NCBI GenBank assembly: GCA_963772445.1
Contig: CAVYXK010000001.1
Coordinates: forward strand, 186,001 to 250,000
Direction of reading: 5' to 3'
Origin: CAVYXK01 sp963772445
Lineage (GTDB): Bacteria; Pseudomonadota; Alphaproteobacteria; Acetobacterales; Acetobacteraceae
DNA length: 64,000 bases
Shown: positions 1 to 10,066 of the stretch, in pieces
How the letters are laid out: each line of letters starts with the position of its first letter
Numbering within the stretch: position 1 is the stretch's first letter
Made by a program: the position numbers and the translations under genes
The notes under the pieces: generated by a model
Databases searched by the model: none
The model's input: only the letters and a program-made list of their open reading frames with translations
What the model was told of the DNA's origin: nothing

Positions 1-876
1 CGATACGCCATTGAACGTCAGGGCGATCCGGCCGGCGATGTACGCTTCGTTGTTTCCGGCGTCGTTCCAGGCGATCGTGCCGGGGATCATATACTTATAA
101 AGTTCCGCTACGTATTTCAGCGCCGCGATCGTCTCCTTGGAGTCGAGCGCGATCTTGCCCTGCTCATCCACCACCTTGGCGCCGTGGGACCACAAAGCCC
201 ACTGAGCAAATCCGTTCGCGTCACCGACTGCGTGCCCAATGGAGAAGCCGCAGGGGTGGCCGATCTGTTTTAGTTTCTGACAAAGCGTCATGAATCCGTC
301 AAGATCGTCGGGGATCTGGTCGTAGCCGGCCTCCTTCACCCAGGAGATGCGGTACACCGTCGGCCCGGTGCCGCCGCCGATCGGCAGACTGTGCCACTCG
401 TTGGTCTTCCACTTGGTGCCATAGAGCTTGGCGACGTCGAACCAGCCGCCGTACTTCTCGCCAAGATACGTGGCGAGGTCGTTCATCCCGACCAGCTTCG
501 CTTCGTAGAGGAACGGGTCGATCGCCCAGCCGAACACGATGTCGGCGCCGGCGCCGGTGTTGGCGATCACCGCAGTCTGCGGCCGCAGATCCTCCCAACT
601 GATGTAGTTAACTGAGACGGGGATCCCTGTCGTCTCGGTGAATTTCTTGGTGTTAATGTCCCAGTAGGTCTGGTCCGGATCGATGAACTTGGCGGGCCGG
701 ATCACGTGCAACGCGGCGCCTTTCTCGATCGGAAGCTCCGGCGGTTTCACGTCCGCCATAGGCACATCGCTCGGGGTGAGAGCCTGTCCGCGCGCCCCGA
801 TGATTGGGACGCTGGCGGCGCCCAGTGCGGCACCGCCCAGGATCAGCGAGTCCCGGCGTGAGAGACCTGATGTCAT
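1..876 (-). CDS. Sugar-type ABC transporter substrate-binding protein (C-terminus outside window)
   Basis: Only the first 292 residues are present; the gene continues past the window start. The N-terminus MTSGLSRRDSLILGG is a twin-arginine leader (RR at residues 7-8, then a short hydrophobic stretch with small residues), so the protein is probably exported folded to the periplasm. The mature part resembles family 1 extracellular solute-binding proteins: a FIDPDQTYWDIN stretch, then a KFTETTGIPV segment and a glycine-rich hinge. A GGGAGG ribosome site lies 9 bases before the ATG. It is last in a minus-strand run behind a UgpC/MalK-like ATPase; the permeases are presumably beyond the window. 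The substrate is unknown. Family assignment is confident and the sugar or polyol substrate is inferred. Confidence 0.85.
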   Translation of the reverse strand, partial: MTSGLSRRDSLILGGAALGAASVPIIGARGQALTPSDVPMADVKPPELPIEKGAALHVIRPAKFIDPDQTYWDINTKKFTETTGIPVSVNYISWEDLRPQTAVIANTGAGADIVFGWAIDPFLYEAKLVGMNDLATYLGEKYGGWFDVAKLYGTKWKTNEWHSLPIGGGTGPTVYRISWVKEAGYDQIPDDLDGFMTLCQKLKQIGHPCGFSIGHAVGDANGFAQWALWSHGAKVVDEQGKIALDSKETIAALKYVAELYKYMIPGTIAWNDAGNNEAYIAGRIALTFNGVS

Positions 877-945
877 TCAACTAACCTCCCGTTATAGACA
901 CATCCTTCATGTCGGGCTCTTGATCGCCCGTTGGACATTTTGCGC

Positions 946-2004
<1,059 letters not shown>

Positions 2005-2042
2005 CGGCGGACATGATTCCTTCCCTTTGCGATTTCTTGTTG

Positions 2043-2082
2043 CGGCGACCGCCCCTCCCTGCGGCGGGAGAGGGCGGTCGCC
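2043..2082. repeat. Intergenic palindrome
   Basis: A GC-rich inverted repeat (arms CGGCGACCGCCC and GGGCGGTCGCCG) fills the 83-base gap between the ThDP enzyme and the ABC ATPase. There is no T-run in either direction, so it looks like a dispersed palindromic repeat or an mRNA-stabilising hairpin within the operon rather than an intrinsic terminator. Confidence 0.6.
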
Positions 2083-2087
2083 GGGTA

Positions 2088-3713
2088 TCAGGGCCTGCAG
2101 GTCCGCGTCTCTTTCGAGGTCATGAACTCCAGAAGGGCCGGCTTGCCTTGCTTCGTTTGCTCGATGCCGCGCTGGATCGCCGCCTTGATCTGCGACGGAT
2201 CGGTGATGCGTTCGCCGTAGCCGCCGAACGCCTTCGCCATGTCCGCATAGTTGCCAGAGATATCGGTCGAGCGGTACTTCTCGGTAGAAATTGGCATCAC
2301 CTTGAGCTCGATCGCCATCGAGTGGTTGTTCATCAGACAGGACAGGATGGGGATGCGCTCGCGCACCGCCGTTTCGAAATCCATGCCGGTGAAGCCGATC
2401 GCCGCATCGCCCCAGAAGTTGATGCAGAGCTTGTCCGGCTTGGCGAGCTTCGCCCCCATCGCCAGCCCCAGGCCCATGCCTAGCTGCGTCGTCTTGCCCC
2501 AACCGATGTAGGAGAGCGGCTCGGTGGACACCCAGAACGGGGAGATCTGATCGCGCGGGCTGCCGGCATCGTGGGTGATGATGGTGTTCTTCAGATCCAC
2601 CGTGTGCATCAGTTCCCAGATCACCCGATATGGGTTGATCGGCGCCTCGTTTGAGGTCAGCAGCGGTTTCCATTCGGCCATGAAGGACTCGCGCACCTCG
2701 GCGATTTCCTTCTCCACGGCCGAAGCGTCGCGCGGCGAGCGGATCGTCTGCGACAACTCGGCGGTCAGCGCCTCCAGCGTCAGTGCCGCGTCGCCGAGCA
2801 GGCCGACCACGATCGGCACGTCCTTGGCCAGATGGTTGGGATCGACCGTGGACTGGATGAATATCTTGCCCTTGGGGAACTTGATCCCGAAGCTGGTTTC
2901 GGTGAACGAGCAGCCGATGCCGACGATCAGGTCGGAATGGGCGACGAAATGGTGCACCGTCTTCGGGACCGCCGCGCCGCCGGAGCCGAGCGAAAGCGGA
3001 TGGTTCTCCGGGAACGAGCTCTTGCCACCAAGGCTGGTGGTGACCGGTGCGCCGAGCAGCTCGGCGAATTTGCGAAGCTGTGGCCAGGCTTCGGCCCAAT
3101 GGACGCCGGTGCCGGCGTAGATCACCGGCCGCTTGGCGGCCAGGATGGCCTGGGCGGCCTTGCGCACGTCCTGGGGGTCGGGCGCGGAGCGGGCTTTATA
3201 GACTGGCGTATAGTCGAGCTCGCCGATCTCTTCGGCCCAGAGATCGGTCGGCACCTCGACGATACAGGGACCGCCGCGGCCGTTGCGCAACCGTGAGAAA
3301 GCGCGGCGCAGTACGTTGGAAACCTCAGAGGGAACGGTGATCGGCTCCGCCGACTTGGCCACACCGCGCATCTCTCGCACGGCGCTGTAGTTCGGATCGA
3401 TATGCGCGATCCGCCGCGCAAAGCCTTGCGGCACCACCAGGATCGGCACGGATTCGGCATAAGCCTGGGCGATGCCGCCATAGGCGTTCTCGGTGCCCGG
3501 GCCGTGCTGCATGCAGAACGCGCCGAGCTTCTTTCCGGAGGTCACCCGCGAGATGGCATCGGCCATATGCAGACCAATCCGCTCCTGCCGGCAGATCACT
3601 GGGCGGATCTCGGCCGCGGCCGCATATTCAATCAGGTGGTTGACAGGATAGCCGCAGAGGATCTCGATCCCCTCGCGCTTCATGATTTCTGCAATTGCCT
3701 GGCCAACCTTCAT
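2088..3713 (-). CDS. Thiamine diphosphate-dependent enzyme, acetolactate synthase-like
   Basis: About 541 residues with the three-domain layout of ThDP enzymes: N-terminal PYR domain with the catalytic Glu in ICRQERIGLH (about residue 44), a central domain, and a C-terminal ThDP-binding motif starting GDAAIGF near residue 435 and ending in MNN. Similar proteins are annotated broadly as acetolactate synthase, benzoylformate decarboxylase-like or simply thiamine pyrophosphate-requiring; the sequence does not fix the substrate. It lies downstream of an SDR dehydrogenase and upstream of sugar-type ABC genes, so a catabolic role on an imported 2-keto acid or sugar acid is plausible. Two adjacent ATGs are possible; the second is better spaced from the GGAGG site. 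Family is certain, reaction is not. Confidence 0.85.
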   Translation of the reverse strand: MKVGQAIAEIMKREGIEILCGYPVNHLIEYAAAAEIRPVICRQERIGLHMADAISRVTSGKKLGAFCMQHGPGTENAYGGIAQAYAESVPILVVPQGFARRIAHIDPNYSAVREMRGVAKSAEPITVPSEVSNVLRRAFSRLRNGRGGPCIVEVPTDLWAEEIGELDYTPVYKARSAPDPQDVRKAAQAILAAKRPVIYAGTGVHWAEAWPQLRKFAELLGAPVTTSLGGKSSFPENHPLSLGSGGAAVPKTVHHFVAHSDLIVGIGCSFTETSFGIKFPKGKIFIQSTVDPNHLAKDVPIVVGLLGDAALTLEALTAELSQTIRSPRDASAVEKEIAEVRESFMAEWKPLLTSNEAPINPYRVIWELMHTVDLKNTIITHDAGSPRDQISPFWVSTEPLSYIGWGKTTQLGMGLGLAMGAKLAKPDKLCINFWGDAAIGFTGMDFETAVRERIPILSCLMNNHSMAIELKVMPISTEKYRSTDISGNYADMAKAFGGYGERITDPSQIKAAIQRGIEQTKQGKPALLEFMTSKETRTCRP

Positions 3714-3835
3714 CATTCCCTCCGCAGCGGGTTGTGTGGGGGAAGCCTAGGGCGGGGGCGGGTGGCTGGCAACCTCACCCCCGCCTGACGCATCTTTCTA
3801 CACCTGCCAAACGAGTGGTGATGAGCTTGCAATTC

Positions 3836-4654
3836 TTATCCCTCCGCTGGATCGCGCGCCTCGAAGCCGGGCCGCGGCACCAGGCCCATCAGCACACGGC
3901 CGAAGCCCCCGTCCGTGCAAACGTCTTCGCCGTTCACATACCCGGCCCGGTCGCTGGCGAGGAAGATCACCACATCGGCAATGTCTTGCGGGGCTGCCAC
4001 GCGGCGCAGCGGCACGATGCCGGCACGGCGCTCGGCCACTTCAGGAATGCGATAGAACGGCTCGCTCATCGGCGTCCGCACCAGCCCTGGGCTGACCACG
4101 TTGCTGCGCACCCCCGACGGACCCCACTCGATGGCAAGCTGCTGGGACAGCATCACCACGCCGGCTTTGCTCACCGAATAGGACCCGCTCCAGGGCTGCG
4201 GGTAGCGACCGGCGATCGATGCAATGTGTACAAGCGCGCCACGCTTCTTCTGCAGCATCTGCCGGCCGAACGCCTTGGCGCATAGGAAATAGCCGGTCAG
4301 GTTTACCGAAATCAGCCGCGTCCACTCTTCCAGTGTGAGCGTCGCGATGGGGCCCGGCCGCAGCAGCCCAGCATTGTTCACCAGCACATCGCACGCGCCT
4401 CGCTCGCGTGCAGTCCGGTCGGCCGCCGCTGCCACGTCTTCGGGGTCGGCCACGTCGCATCGCATCCACACTGCATCGGCGCCAACCGCCTGCGCCGTCT
4501 CCTCACAGGTGGTCGGATCGCGATCCAATAGCACCAGCCGCGCCCCGGCTTCGGCCAACCCAATCGCGATCGCCCGCCCGAGACCACCGCCCGCGCCGGT
4601 GACGACGCATGTCCGGCTGTGCAGCCCGAGCCAGCCTTGTCGTTCGCCGTTCAT
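3836..4654 (-). CDS. Short-chain dehydrogenase/reductase
   Basis: A classical SDR of about 272 residues. The cofactor motif TGAGGGLG is near residue 20, NNAG follows near 90, the catalytic Ser is in HIASIAG and the Tyr/Lys pair is YSVSK. An acidic residue in LLDRD after the second strand favours NAD(H) over NADP(H). The C-terminal NGEDVCTDGG motif is typical of the family. It is the first gene of the minus-strand run that continues to the ThDP enzyme and sugar-type ABC genes, and it is divergent from livK. I prefer the ATG 9 bases after an AAGGGGG site over an in-frame GTG six bases upstream. The alcohol or sugar substrate cannot be read from the sequence. Confidence 0.88.
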   Translation of the reverse strand: MNGERQGWLGLHSRTCVVTGAGGGLGRAIAIGLAEAGARLVLLDRDPTTCEETAQAVGADAVWMRCDVADPEDVAAAADRTARERGACDVLVNNAGLLRPGPIATLTLEEWTRLISVNLTGYFLCAKAFGRQMLQKKRGALVHIASIAGRYPQPWSGSYSVSKAGVVMLSQQLAIEWGPSGVRSNVVSPGLVRTPMSEPFYRIPEVAERRAGIVPLRRVAAPQDIADVVIFLASDRAGYVNGEDVCTDGGFGRVLMGLVPRPGFEARDPAEG

Positions 4655-4763
4655 GACCACGTTCCCCCTTGCCGTTTTGTCTTGTGCCTCGGTTCCCTTC
4701 TAACATACGCCCACCAAGACGCCGCCGGAACCGGGGCGAGCAACCGATCGAAAGGGAGGACGC

Positions 4764-5996
4764 ATGATCTTGAGGCGCACCGGCTTGACCCGACGCGAGG
4801 CGCTGCTCGGCGCCGGTACGCTCGGCACAGCGGCATTGCCGTTGCCGTTCATCGGCCGCGCCAGAGCCGCCGGTCCGATCCGCATCGGCCTGCTGCTTGC
4901 CAAGACCGGCGATATCGCGGCGCAGACCGACTATCTCGCCAAGGGCAGCTATCTCGCCCTTGAGGAGCGCGGCAACCAGATCATGGGTCAGGCCGCCGAG
5001 CTCGTCTGGTACGACGAGCCATCGCCGCAAGGCGCGCAGCAGAACATGCAGAAGCTGGTCGCCGAAGAGAAAGTGGTGGCGATCCTCGGCGGATCGCTCA
5101 GCTCCGACGCCCTGGCCGAGGAAGCAACCGCGCCCACGCTGAAAATTCCGATGGTCATCGACAACGCTGCGGCAACCGAGATCACCGGAAAGAACTGCAA
5201 CCGCTACACGTTCCGCCTGAACACGCCAGTCGCCGTGCAGGCGCGCATGTTCGCCCCGTACATTATGGGGTATGGCAAGCGGTGGTACTTTCTGACCGCC
5301 TCCTACGCGTTCGGCCAGGACATCAACAAGTCGTTCCACGAGCTGCTGGCACAAGCCGGCGGCACAGTTGTCGGCAACGACGAAGTGCCGCTCAACACGC
5401 CAGACTACAGCTCGTTCGCCCTGAAGATCCGCGAGGCGAAGCCGGACCTGATCCTTGGCGGCATTCCGGCCGGTGATCTCTCGACGTTCCTCAAGCAGTG
5501 GAACGAGATGGGGATGAAAGGCAAGATCCCGATCGCCGAGATCGCCATCGGGGATACCGATATCTGGGGGGTCGGACCGCAGGCCGCGACCGGTCTCTAC
5601 ACGTCGCTGTGGTGGTACAAGAACCCGGCTAATCCCCCCGAGGAACAGAAATTCGCCGCGGATTTCCTGACGAAATACAACAAGCCGGCGGCCGACAAGG
5701 CGTGGATGGGCTGGATCACCGCGAAATCGCTGTTCGAATCGATCGAGATGGCGAAATCGACCGAACCCATGGCGATCATCGAGGCGCTGGAGAACTGGAA
5801 GAGCGGCACGCCGGAAAACCCGTACAGCTACCGCAAAGCAGACCACCAGATGATGCTCAAGAACCTGGTGGTCGAGGTAAAGCCGAAGATCACCGACCAG
5901 TGGGACTATTTCGACGTGAAGGGCACGGTGCCCGCCAACGCCGCTGATCTCGAGAAGATGTTCGGCGACAGCGGCTGCCACATGCCGGCGACGTAG
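4764..5996 (+). CDS. Branched-chain amino-acid-type ABC substrate-binding protein
   Basis: A 410-residue periplasmic binding protein of the LivK/Peripla_BP_6 family. The leader (RRTGLTRREALLGA) contains a twin-arginine motif followed by a hydrophobic stretch and an Ala-rich cleavage region ending near RARA. The mature protein begins with IRIGLLLAKTGD, typical of the first strand of these receptors. A strong GGGAGG site precedes the ATG by 5 bases. It is followed by livH and a fused livMGF, forming a complete high-affinity importer. In this family the ligand may be an amino acid, amide, urea, aromatic acid or short-chain acid, so the ligand is left open. It is transcribed divergently from the SDR/ThDP operon. 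Confidence 0.9.
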   Translation: MILRRTGLTRREALLGAGTLGTAALPLPFIGRARAAGPIRIGLLLAKTGDIAAQTDYLAKGSYLALEERGNQIMGQAAELVWYDEPSPQGAQQNMQKLVAEEKVVAILGGSLSSDALAEEATAPTLKIPMVIDNAAATEITGKNCNRYTFRLNTPVAVQARMFAPYIMGYGKRWYFLTASYAFGQDINKSFHELLAQAGGTVVGNDEVPLNTPDYSSFALKIREAKPDLILGGIPAGDLSTFLKQWNEMGMKGKIPIAEIAIGDTDIWGVGPQAATGLYTSLWWYKNPANPPEEQKFAADFLTKYNKPAADKAWMGWITAKSLFESIEMAKSTEPMAIIEALENWKSGTPENPYSYRKADHQMMLKNLVVEVKPKITDQWDYFDVKGTVPANAADLEKMFGDSGCHMPAT

Positions 5997-6037
5997 AATT
6001 CGGCGGCAAATACGTGCGCCACGCCGCTTCTGCCACT

Positions 6038-6118
6038 GTGATCCCTGCGAAAGCCGGAATCCACGAGCCTTACAACATCTGTAGTGCAGGAATGGACCCC
6101 GGCTTTCGCTGGGGTGAC
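6038..6118. repeat. Palindromic intergenic repeat (81 bp)
   Basis: Two 26-base arms, one beginning GTGATCCCTGCGAAAGCC and the other ending GGCTTTCGCTGGGGTGAC, are near-perfect reverse complements and enclose about 29 bases. It lies between livK and livH. This is a well-known kind of dispersed bacterial palindrome (one arm translates as WTPAFAGVT in one frame). It may form a hairpin that sets the binding-protein to permease ratio. Confidence 0.8.
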
Positions 6119-6135
6119 GGAACTGAGGGGCGGCG

Positions 6136-7005
6136 ATGACCTCGCTTCTCATCTCACAGCTTGCCAACGGGCTTGTGCTCGGTGGCTTGTATGTCCTCAT
6201 TGCGATCGGCCTTTCCATCATCTTCGGCCAGCTCGGCATCGTGAATTTCGCGCACGGCGCGTTCTTCGCTCTTGGCGCCTATTTCGGCCTGACGCTCTAC
6301 AACCAGTTCGGCTGGCCAGCAGTAATTCTGGCGCCGTTCCTGGTCGGTGCGCTCGGCATGATCGTCGAGCGGCTACTGATCCGGCGCCTCTACGACAAGG
6401 ACCCGCTGGTTAGCCTGATCGTCACCTTCGCGCTCGCTTTGCTGATCGAAGCGGCGACGCGGATGATCTGGGGCGGTCTCGGCCAGCCATTCAACCAGCC
6501 GGAGTGGCTGTCGGGCATCTTCCTATGGGGGCCGGTGCTGATCACGCGCTACCGGTTCACCGTGTTCATGGTGACTGTGCTGCTGCTGGTCGGGCTGTGG
6601 GCGTTCATGCAGTTCACGCCCTATGGCCGCATCCTGCGCGCCGGCTCGCGCGATCCCGAGATGGTAGGCCTGCTGGGCATCCGGTTGCCGCGCGTGCTCA
6701 CCGCGGTCTTCGGCCTCGGATGCTGCATCGCCGGAATTGCCGGCGTGCTGGCAGCGCCGCTCTGGACCGTCTATCCGGCGATGCAGGAGGGCGCGATCAT
6801 GCCGGCCTTCGTGGTGGTGACGATCGGCGGGCTCGGCTCTTTTGCCGGTGCGGTGATTGCCGGGCTACTGGTCGGCGTGGTCACCACCATGACCATCCAG
6901 TTCCAGCCCGAGGCCGCCAACGCTGTGATGTACATTTTCATGGCGGTGGTGCTGTTGCTGCGCCCGCGCGGACTGCTCGGCGAGCGCTGGGAGCGGTTTG
7001 AATGA
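6136..7005 (+). CDS. livH: Branched-chain amino-acid-type ABC permease, LivH family
   Basis: A 289-residue integral membrane permease with about eight hydrophobic segments. The N-terminal pattern (QLANGLVLGGLYVLIAIGLS, then GIVNFAHGAFF) is diagnostic for LivH, as is the GGLGSFAGAVIAG loop near residue 230, which corresponds to the cytoplasmic coupling segment. Length is normal. The stop overlaps the start of the downstream fused livMGF gene by four bases (ATGA), so the two are translationally coupled. It pairs with the LivM portion of that fusion to form the translocation pore. Confidence 0.93.
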   Translation: MTSLLISQLANGLVLGGLYVLIAIGLSIIFGQLGIVNFAHGAFFALGAYFGLTLYNQFGWPAVILAPFLVGALGMIVERLLIRRLYDKDPLVSLIVTFALALLIEAATRMIWGGLGQPFNQPEWLSGIFLWGPVLITRYRFTVFMVTVLLLVGLWAFMQFTPYGRILRAGSRDPEMVGLLGIRLPRVLTAVFGLGCCIAGIAGVLAAPLWTVYPAMQEGAIMPAFVVVTIGGLGSFAGAVIAGLLVGVVTTMTIQFQPEAANAVMYIFMAVVLLLRPRGLLGERWERFE

Positions 7006-9560
7006 GCGCAGCGATCACGAACGCTCCCATTGGTCGGCCGGCCCTGGCGGAGCATCCGATCGTCTGGGTGGCCGCCGTGCTGGGTGCGCTCACCGCCCTG
7101 TGGGCCGCACTCGGAGCGCCGGAGAGCCTGATCACCGAAATTGCCATCTACACGCTGTACGGCGCCGGCGTGAATTTGCTGGTGGGCTATACCGGGCTGG
7201 TGCCGTTCGGTGCATCGGTGTTCTTCGGCTGCGCCACCTATGCTGCCGCCATCTCGATGAAGACGTTCCTCAATAACGAGATCGAGGCGTTCATCTTCAG
7301 CATTGCATTCTGCATCGTGCTGGCGACCGTGATCGGCTTCATCATCCTGCGCCGCCGCGGCCTCTATTTCTCTCTGCTGACGCTCGCCTTCTCGCAGATC
7401 GCCTTCGAGATCGCCTATAAATGGACGGCGCTCACCGGCGGCGAGAACGGCTTGCAAGGCGTGCCGCGCCCGCTGCTTGCCGACCCAGCGCTGTTCCATG
7501 GCTTCGCCCTGGTCACCGTCGTGCTCGGCATGTGGCTGCTGTGGCGCATCGCGCACGCGCCGTTCGGCCGCACGTTGCAGGCGCTGCGCGACAACGAGCA
7601 GCGGGTACTCAGCCTGGGCTACAATCCGTTTCGCCTAAAACTGACTGCCTTCGTGGTGATGGCCGCGGTGCTCGGCTATGCCGGGGCACTGCTCGCCTTC
7701 ATGCTGCGCGGTGCTTATGCAGACAATCTCGGCTGGCAACACGCGGGCGATGCGTTGCTGATGACGGTGCTGGGTGGCGTGCACCAGTTCCTCGGCCCGC
7801 TCTGGGGCGCGATCGCGTTTGTGCTGCTGCAGGACAAGCTCTCGACTGTTACAGAGAACTGGTGGCTGCTCTTCGCGCCAATTATTTTGGTGTTCGCGCT
7901 CGCCTCACCCGAGGGCATCCAGGGGCTGGCGCAGCGCCTGCTTGGGCGCCGCCACTGGACGCTTACCCGGCGGGGCATTCCGCCCCGCCCGGTCATCATT
8001 GCACCCTGGCAGAGCACGACCGGACGACCGCAGCTCGATCCCGCGCAGCCGATCCTGACAGTGCAGGGGCTCGCCAAGCGCTTTGGCTCGCTGGTCACCG
8101 CGCAGGACCTGAACCTGGAAGTGCACCCATACCGCCTGCACAGCGTCATCGGACCGAACGGCGCTGGAAAAACCACGTTCTTCAATATGCTCACGGGCCT
8201 CCTGGCGGCCGACGCCGGCGAGATTCGCTTCGCCGGTCGCGACATTACCCGCATGACGGTTCATCGGCGCGTCCGCTTGGGGCTAGGCCGCTCGTTCCAA
8301 ATCCTTAGCATTTTCCGCACACTGACCGCGTTCGAAAACGTGCGCATCGCAGTGCAGGCGCACAGCCGCCACGCCGGCAATCTGTGGTGCGACGCATACC
8401 GGCTGGATGAGGTGAACGCTCGCACATGGTCACTGCTGGATGCCGTCGGACTTGCCGACCGTGCGGCCGAGCAGTGCGAGAATCTCGCGCATGGCGAGCA
8501 ACGCCTACTGGAAATCGCGATCACCCTGGCGACCGAGGCGAGCCTGCTGCTGCTTGACGAGCCGCTGGCCGGACTCGCCGAAGCCGATCGCGAGGTGGTG
8601 GGCCGGTTGATCCGCTCGCTCGCCGAAACCCATGCCGTGCTGCTGATCGAGCACGACATCGACCGCGTGCTGGCGCTGTCAGACCGCATCACCGTGCTGC
8701 ACCAGGGCCGGCTGATCGCTGACGGCAAGCCGGCCGACGTGGCAAAGAGCCCGGAGGTGATCGCCGCCTATCTCGGTGCCGCGCGCGAGGCGGAGAAGCC
8801 GGCGACGATTGCCGCCGCCCGTGCGGTGCCTCATCACGTTCTGCCGACGCCGCTGCTGCAGCTCGACAAGGTGCGCGCCGGTTATGCCGGCAGCCGTGTG
8901 CTGAACGACCTCGACCTGGTCGTGCATGCCGGTGAGGCGGTGGCCCTGCTCGGCCGCAACGGCGTGGGCAAGACGACCACTTTGCGGGCGATCACCGGCA
9001 CGGTGGGCAAGACTGCCGGACACATCATGTTCGACGGCAAGGAAATCACCAGGGCGCGGCATTATGAGATCAACCGAGCCGGCATCTCGCTGGTGCCGGA
9101 GGGCCGGCGGCTGTTCCCAAACCTCACCCTGCTCGAGAACCTACAGCTCGCGGCGCGTCCCGGCGGCGCGTCGCTCGACGATATCTATGAGCTGTTTCCC
9201 CGACTGCGCCTGCTGCTTCGCTCGCGCGCCGAGAACCTGTCCGGCGGCGAGCGGCAAATGGTCGCGATCGCCCGCGCGCTGATGGTGCCGAGCCGGTTGG
9301 TGCTGCTCGACGAGCCATTCGAAGGGCTGGCCCCGGCCATCGTGCACGAGGTGATGGAGGCGCTGGTCCGGCTGCGCGGGCGGGTCAGCATGGTGATCGT
9401 CGAGCACCATGCGGAATCGGTGCTGCCGATCGTCGATCGGGCTTATGTGCTGGTCAACGGGCAGGTCGCGTTCGAAGGCAGTGCGCGGGCGCTGGAGGCT
9501 GATCACGCGCTGCAGGCGCGCCTGCTGGGGGTGGTGCAGCCGGAACTGACGGCGGCGTAA
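7002..9560 (+). CDS. LivM-LivG-LivF fusion: permease plus two ATPases in one polypeptide
   Basis: A single 852-residue frame carries three normally separate subunits. Residues 1 to about 325 are a LivM-type permease (NLLVGYTGLVPFG, later GGVHQFLGPLWGA). Residues about 345-600 are a LivG-type ATPase with Walker A GPNGAGKTT at about 384, signature LAHGEQ at about 495 and Walker B LLLLDEPLAGL. Residues about 620-852 are a LivF-type ATPase with Walker A GRNGVGKTT at about 651, signature LSGGERQ at about 745 and LLDEPFEGL. All motifs are intact and no stop or frame change separates the parts. LivM-LivG fusions are known; a triple fusion is less usual. With livK and livH it makes a complete importer. 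Confidence 0.93.
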   Translation: MSAAITNAPIGRPALAEHPIVWVAAVLGALTALWAALGAPESLITEIAIYTLYGAGVNLLVGYTGLVPFGASVFFGCATYAAAISMKTFLNNEIEAFIFSIAFCIVLATVIGFIILRRRGLYFSLLTLAFSQIAFEIAYKWTALTGGENGLQGVPRPLLADPALFHGFALVTVVLGMWLLWRIAHAPFGRTLQALRDNEQRVLSLGYNPFRLKLTAFVVMAAVLGYAGALLAFMLRGAYADNLGWQHAGDALLMTVLGGVHQFLGPLWGAIAFVLLQDKLSTVTENWWLLFAPIILVFALASPEGIQGLAQRLLGRRHWTLTRRGIPPRPVIIAPWQSTTGRPQLDPAQPILTVQGLAKRFGSLVTAQDLNLEVHPYRLHSVIGPNGAGKTTFFNMLTGLLAADAGEIRFAGRDITRMTVHRRVRLGLGRSFQILSIFRTLTAFENVRIAVQAHSRHAGNLWCDAYRLDEVNARTWSLLDAVGLADRAAEQCENLAHGEQRLLEIAITLATEASLLLLDEPLAGLAEADREVVGRLIRSLAETHAVLLIEHDIDRVLALSDRITVLHQGRLIADGKPADVAKSPEVIAAYLGAAREAEKPATIAAARAVPHHVLPTPLLQLDKVRAGYAGSRVLNDLDLVVHAGEAVALLGRNGVGKTTTLRAITGTVGKTAGHIMFDGKEITRARHYEINRAGISLVPEGRRLFPNLTLLENLQLAARPGGASLDDIYELFPRLRLLLRSRAENLSGGERQMVAIARALMVPSRLVLLDEPFEGLAPAIVHEVMEALVRLRGRVSMVIVEHHAESVLPIVDRAYVLVNGQVAFEGSARALEADHALQARLLGVVQPELTAA

Positions 9561-9713
9561 ACATCCACCTCTCCCGCTTCTGCGGGAGAGGTCGGTTCGC
9601 GAACCGGGTGAGGGTGCCGGGGGCGAAACCCCCATCCGCCGCGCTGGGTGTGGCAACGCCCGGGTCGGAGCCCTGGGGCAGGCTCTCTCCCGCGGGAGCG
9701 GGAGAGGTGGGGT
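9561..9713. repeat. Intergenic palindromes between convergent transcripts
   Basis: Two related hairpins, ACCTCTCCCGC..GCGGGAGAGGT at 9567-9592 and a second at about 9682-9709, flank a stretch that reads GGTTCGCGAACCGGGTGAGG. They lie between the convergent livMGF and MFS small-subunit genes. There is no clear T-run, so they are better called dispersed repeats, though they may also stop transcription from both sides. Confidence 0.55.
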
Positions 9714-9812
9714 TCACCTGAACAGCTTGGTCGCGTCGCTCAGCGTGTGAGCCACGCCCCAGAGCAGCGGGATGCCCACCAGCGCCCAGGCCAGGATCAG
9801 TTTCACCGCCAT
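9714..9812 (-). CDS. MFS transporter small subunit (32-residue membrane peptide)
   Basis: A 32-residue peptide with one membrane helix (MAVKLILAWALVGIPLLWG, then a polar tail ending DATKLFR). From memory, peptides of this exact layout are encoded directly after OFA-family (oxalate/formate antiporter) MFS genes and are annotated as MFS transporter small subunit. A GGAGGGAATG-like site precedes the ATG. Here it sits 14 bases after the remnant of just such an antiporter. It appears intact although its large partner is deleted, so it is probably non-functional unless another antiporter gene exists. Confidence 0.7.
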   Translation of the reverse strand: MAVKLILAWALVGIPLLWGVAHTLSDATKLFR

Positions 9813-9826
9813 CTACATTCCCTCCG

Positions 9827-9998
9827 TCAGACGCCGGCGACCTCCGGGCTGAGCAGATGCCGCTCATGCACCGGTCGCATCAGCACGTTGTAGATCAGCC
9901 CGACCAGCAGCAGCCCGGTCATGATGTACATCGTATCGGGATAGGCGTCGGCCTTGGCCGCAAAGCCTGGTGCCACCGCGCGCGGTCGTGGAACTCAT
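9827..9998 (-). pseudogene. Remnant of an oxalate/formate-type MFS antiporter (internal deletion)
   Basis: Only the two ends of the gene survive. A good ribosome site (GGGAGGAG) and an ATG give MSSTTARGGT, a plausible antiporter N-terminus. After about 15 codons the frame must shift, and it then reads YPDTMYIMTGLLLVGLIYN, which looks like the last transmembrane helix, followed by RPVHERHLLSPEVAGV and a stop. An OFA-family antiporter normally has more than 400 residues, so almost all of it is missing. The length is not a multiple of three. Context supports the call: the MFS small-subunit peptide follows directly and the formate dehydrogenase operon precedes it. Confidence 0.65.
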
Positions 9999-10066
9999 TT
10001 GAATGCTCCTCCCGATGGTTTCTTGATATGTGTCAGTAATAAAGTCGCGCTGCCGCAACGATAATA

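Noticed and set aside
4503..6239. A 578-codon minus-strand frame over livK
   Set aside because: It runs antisense through livK and the palindromic repeat and ends in an out-of-frame part of the SDR gene. No domain is visible.
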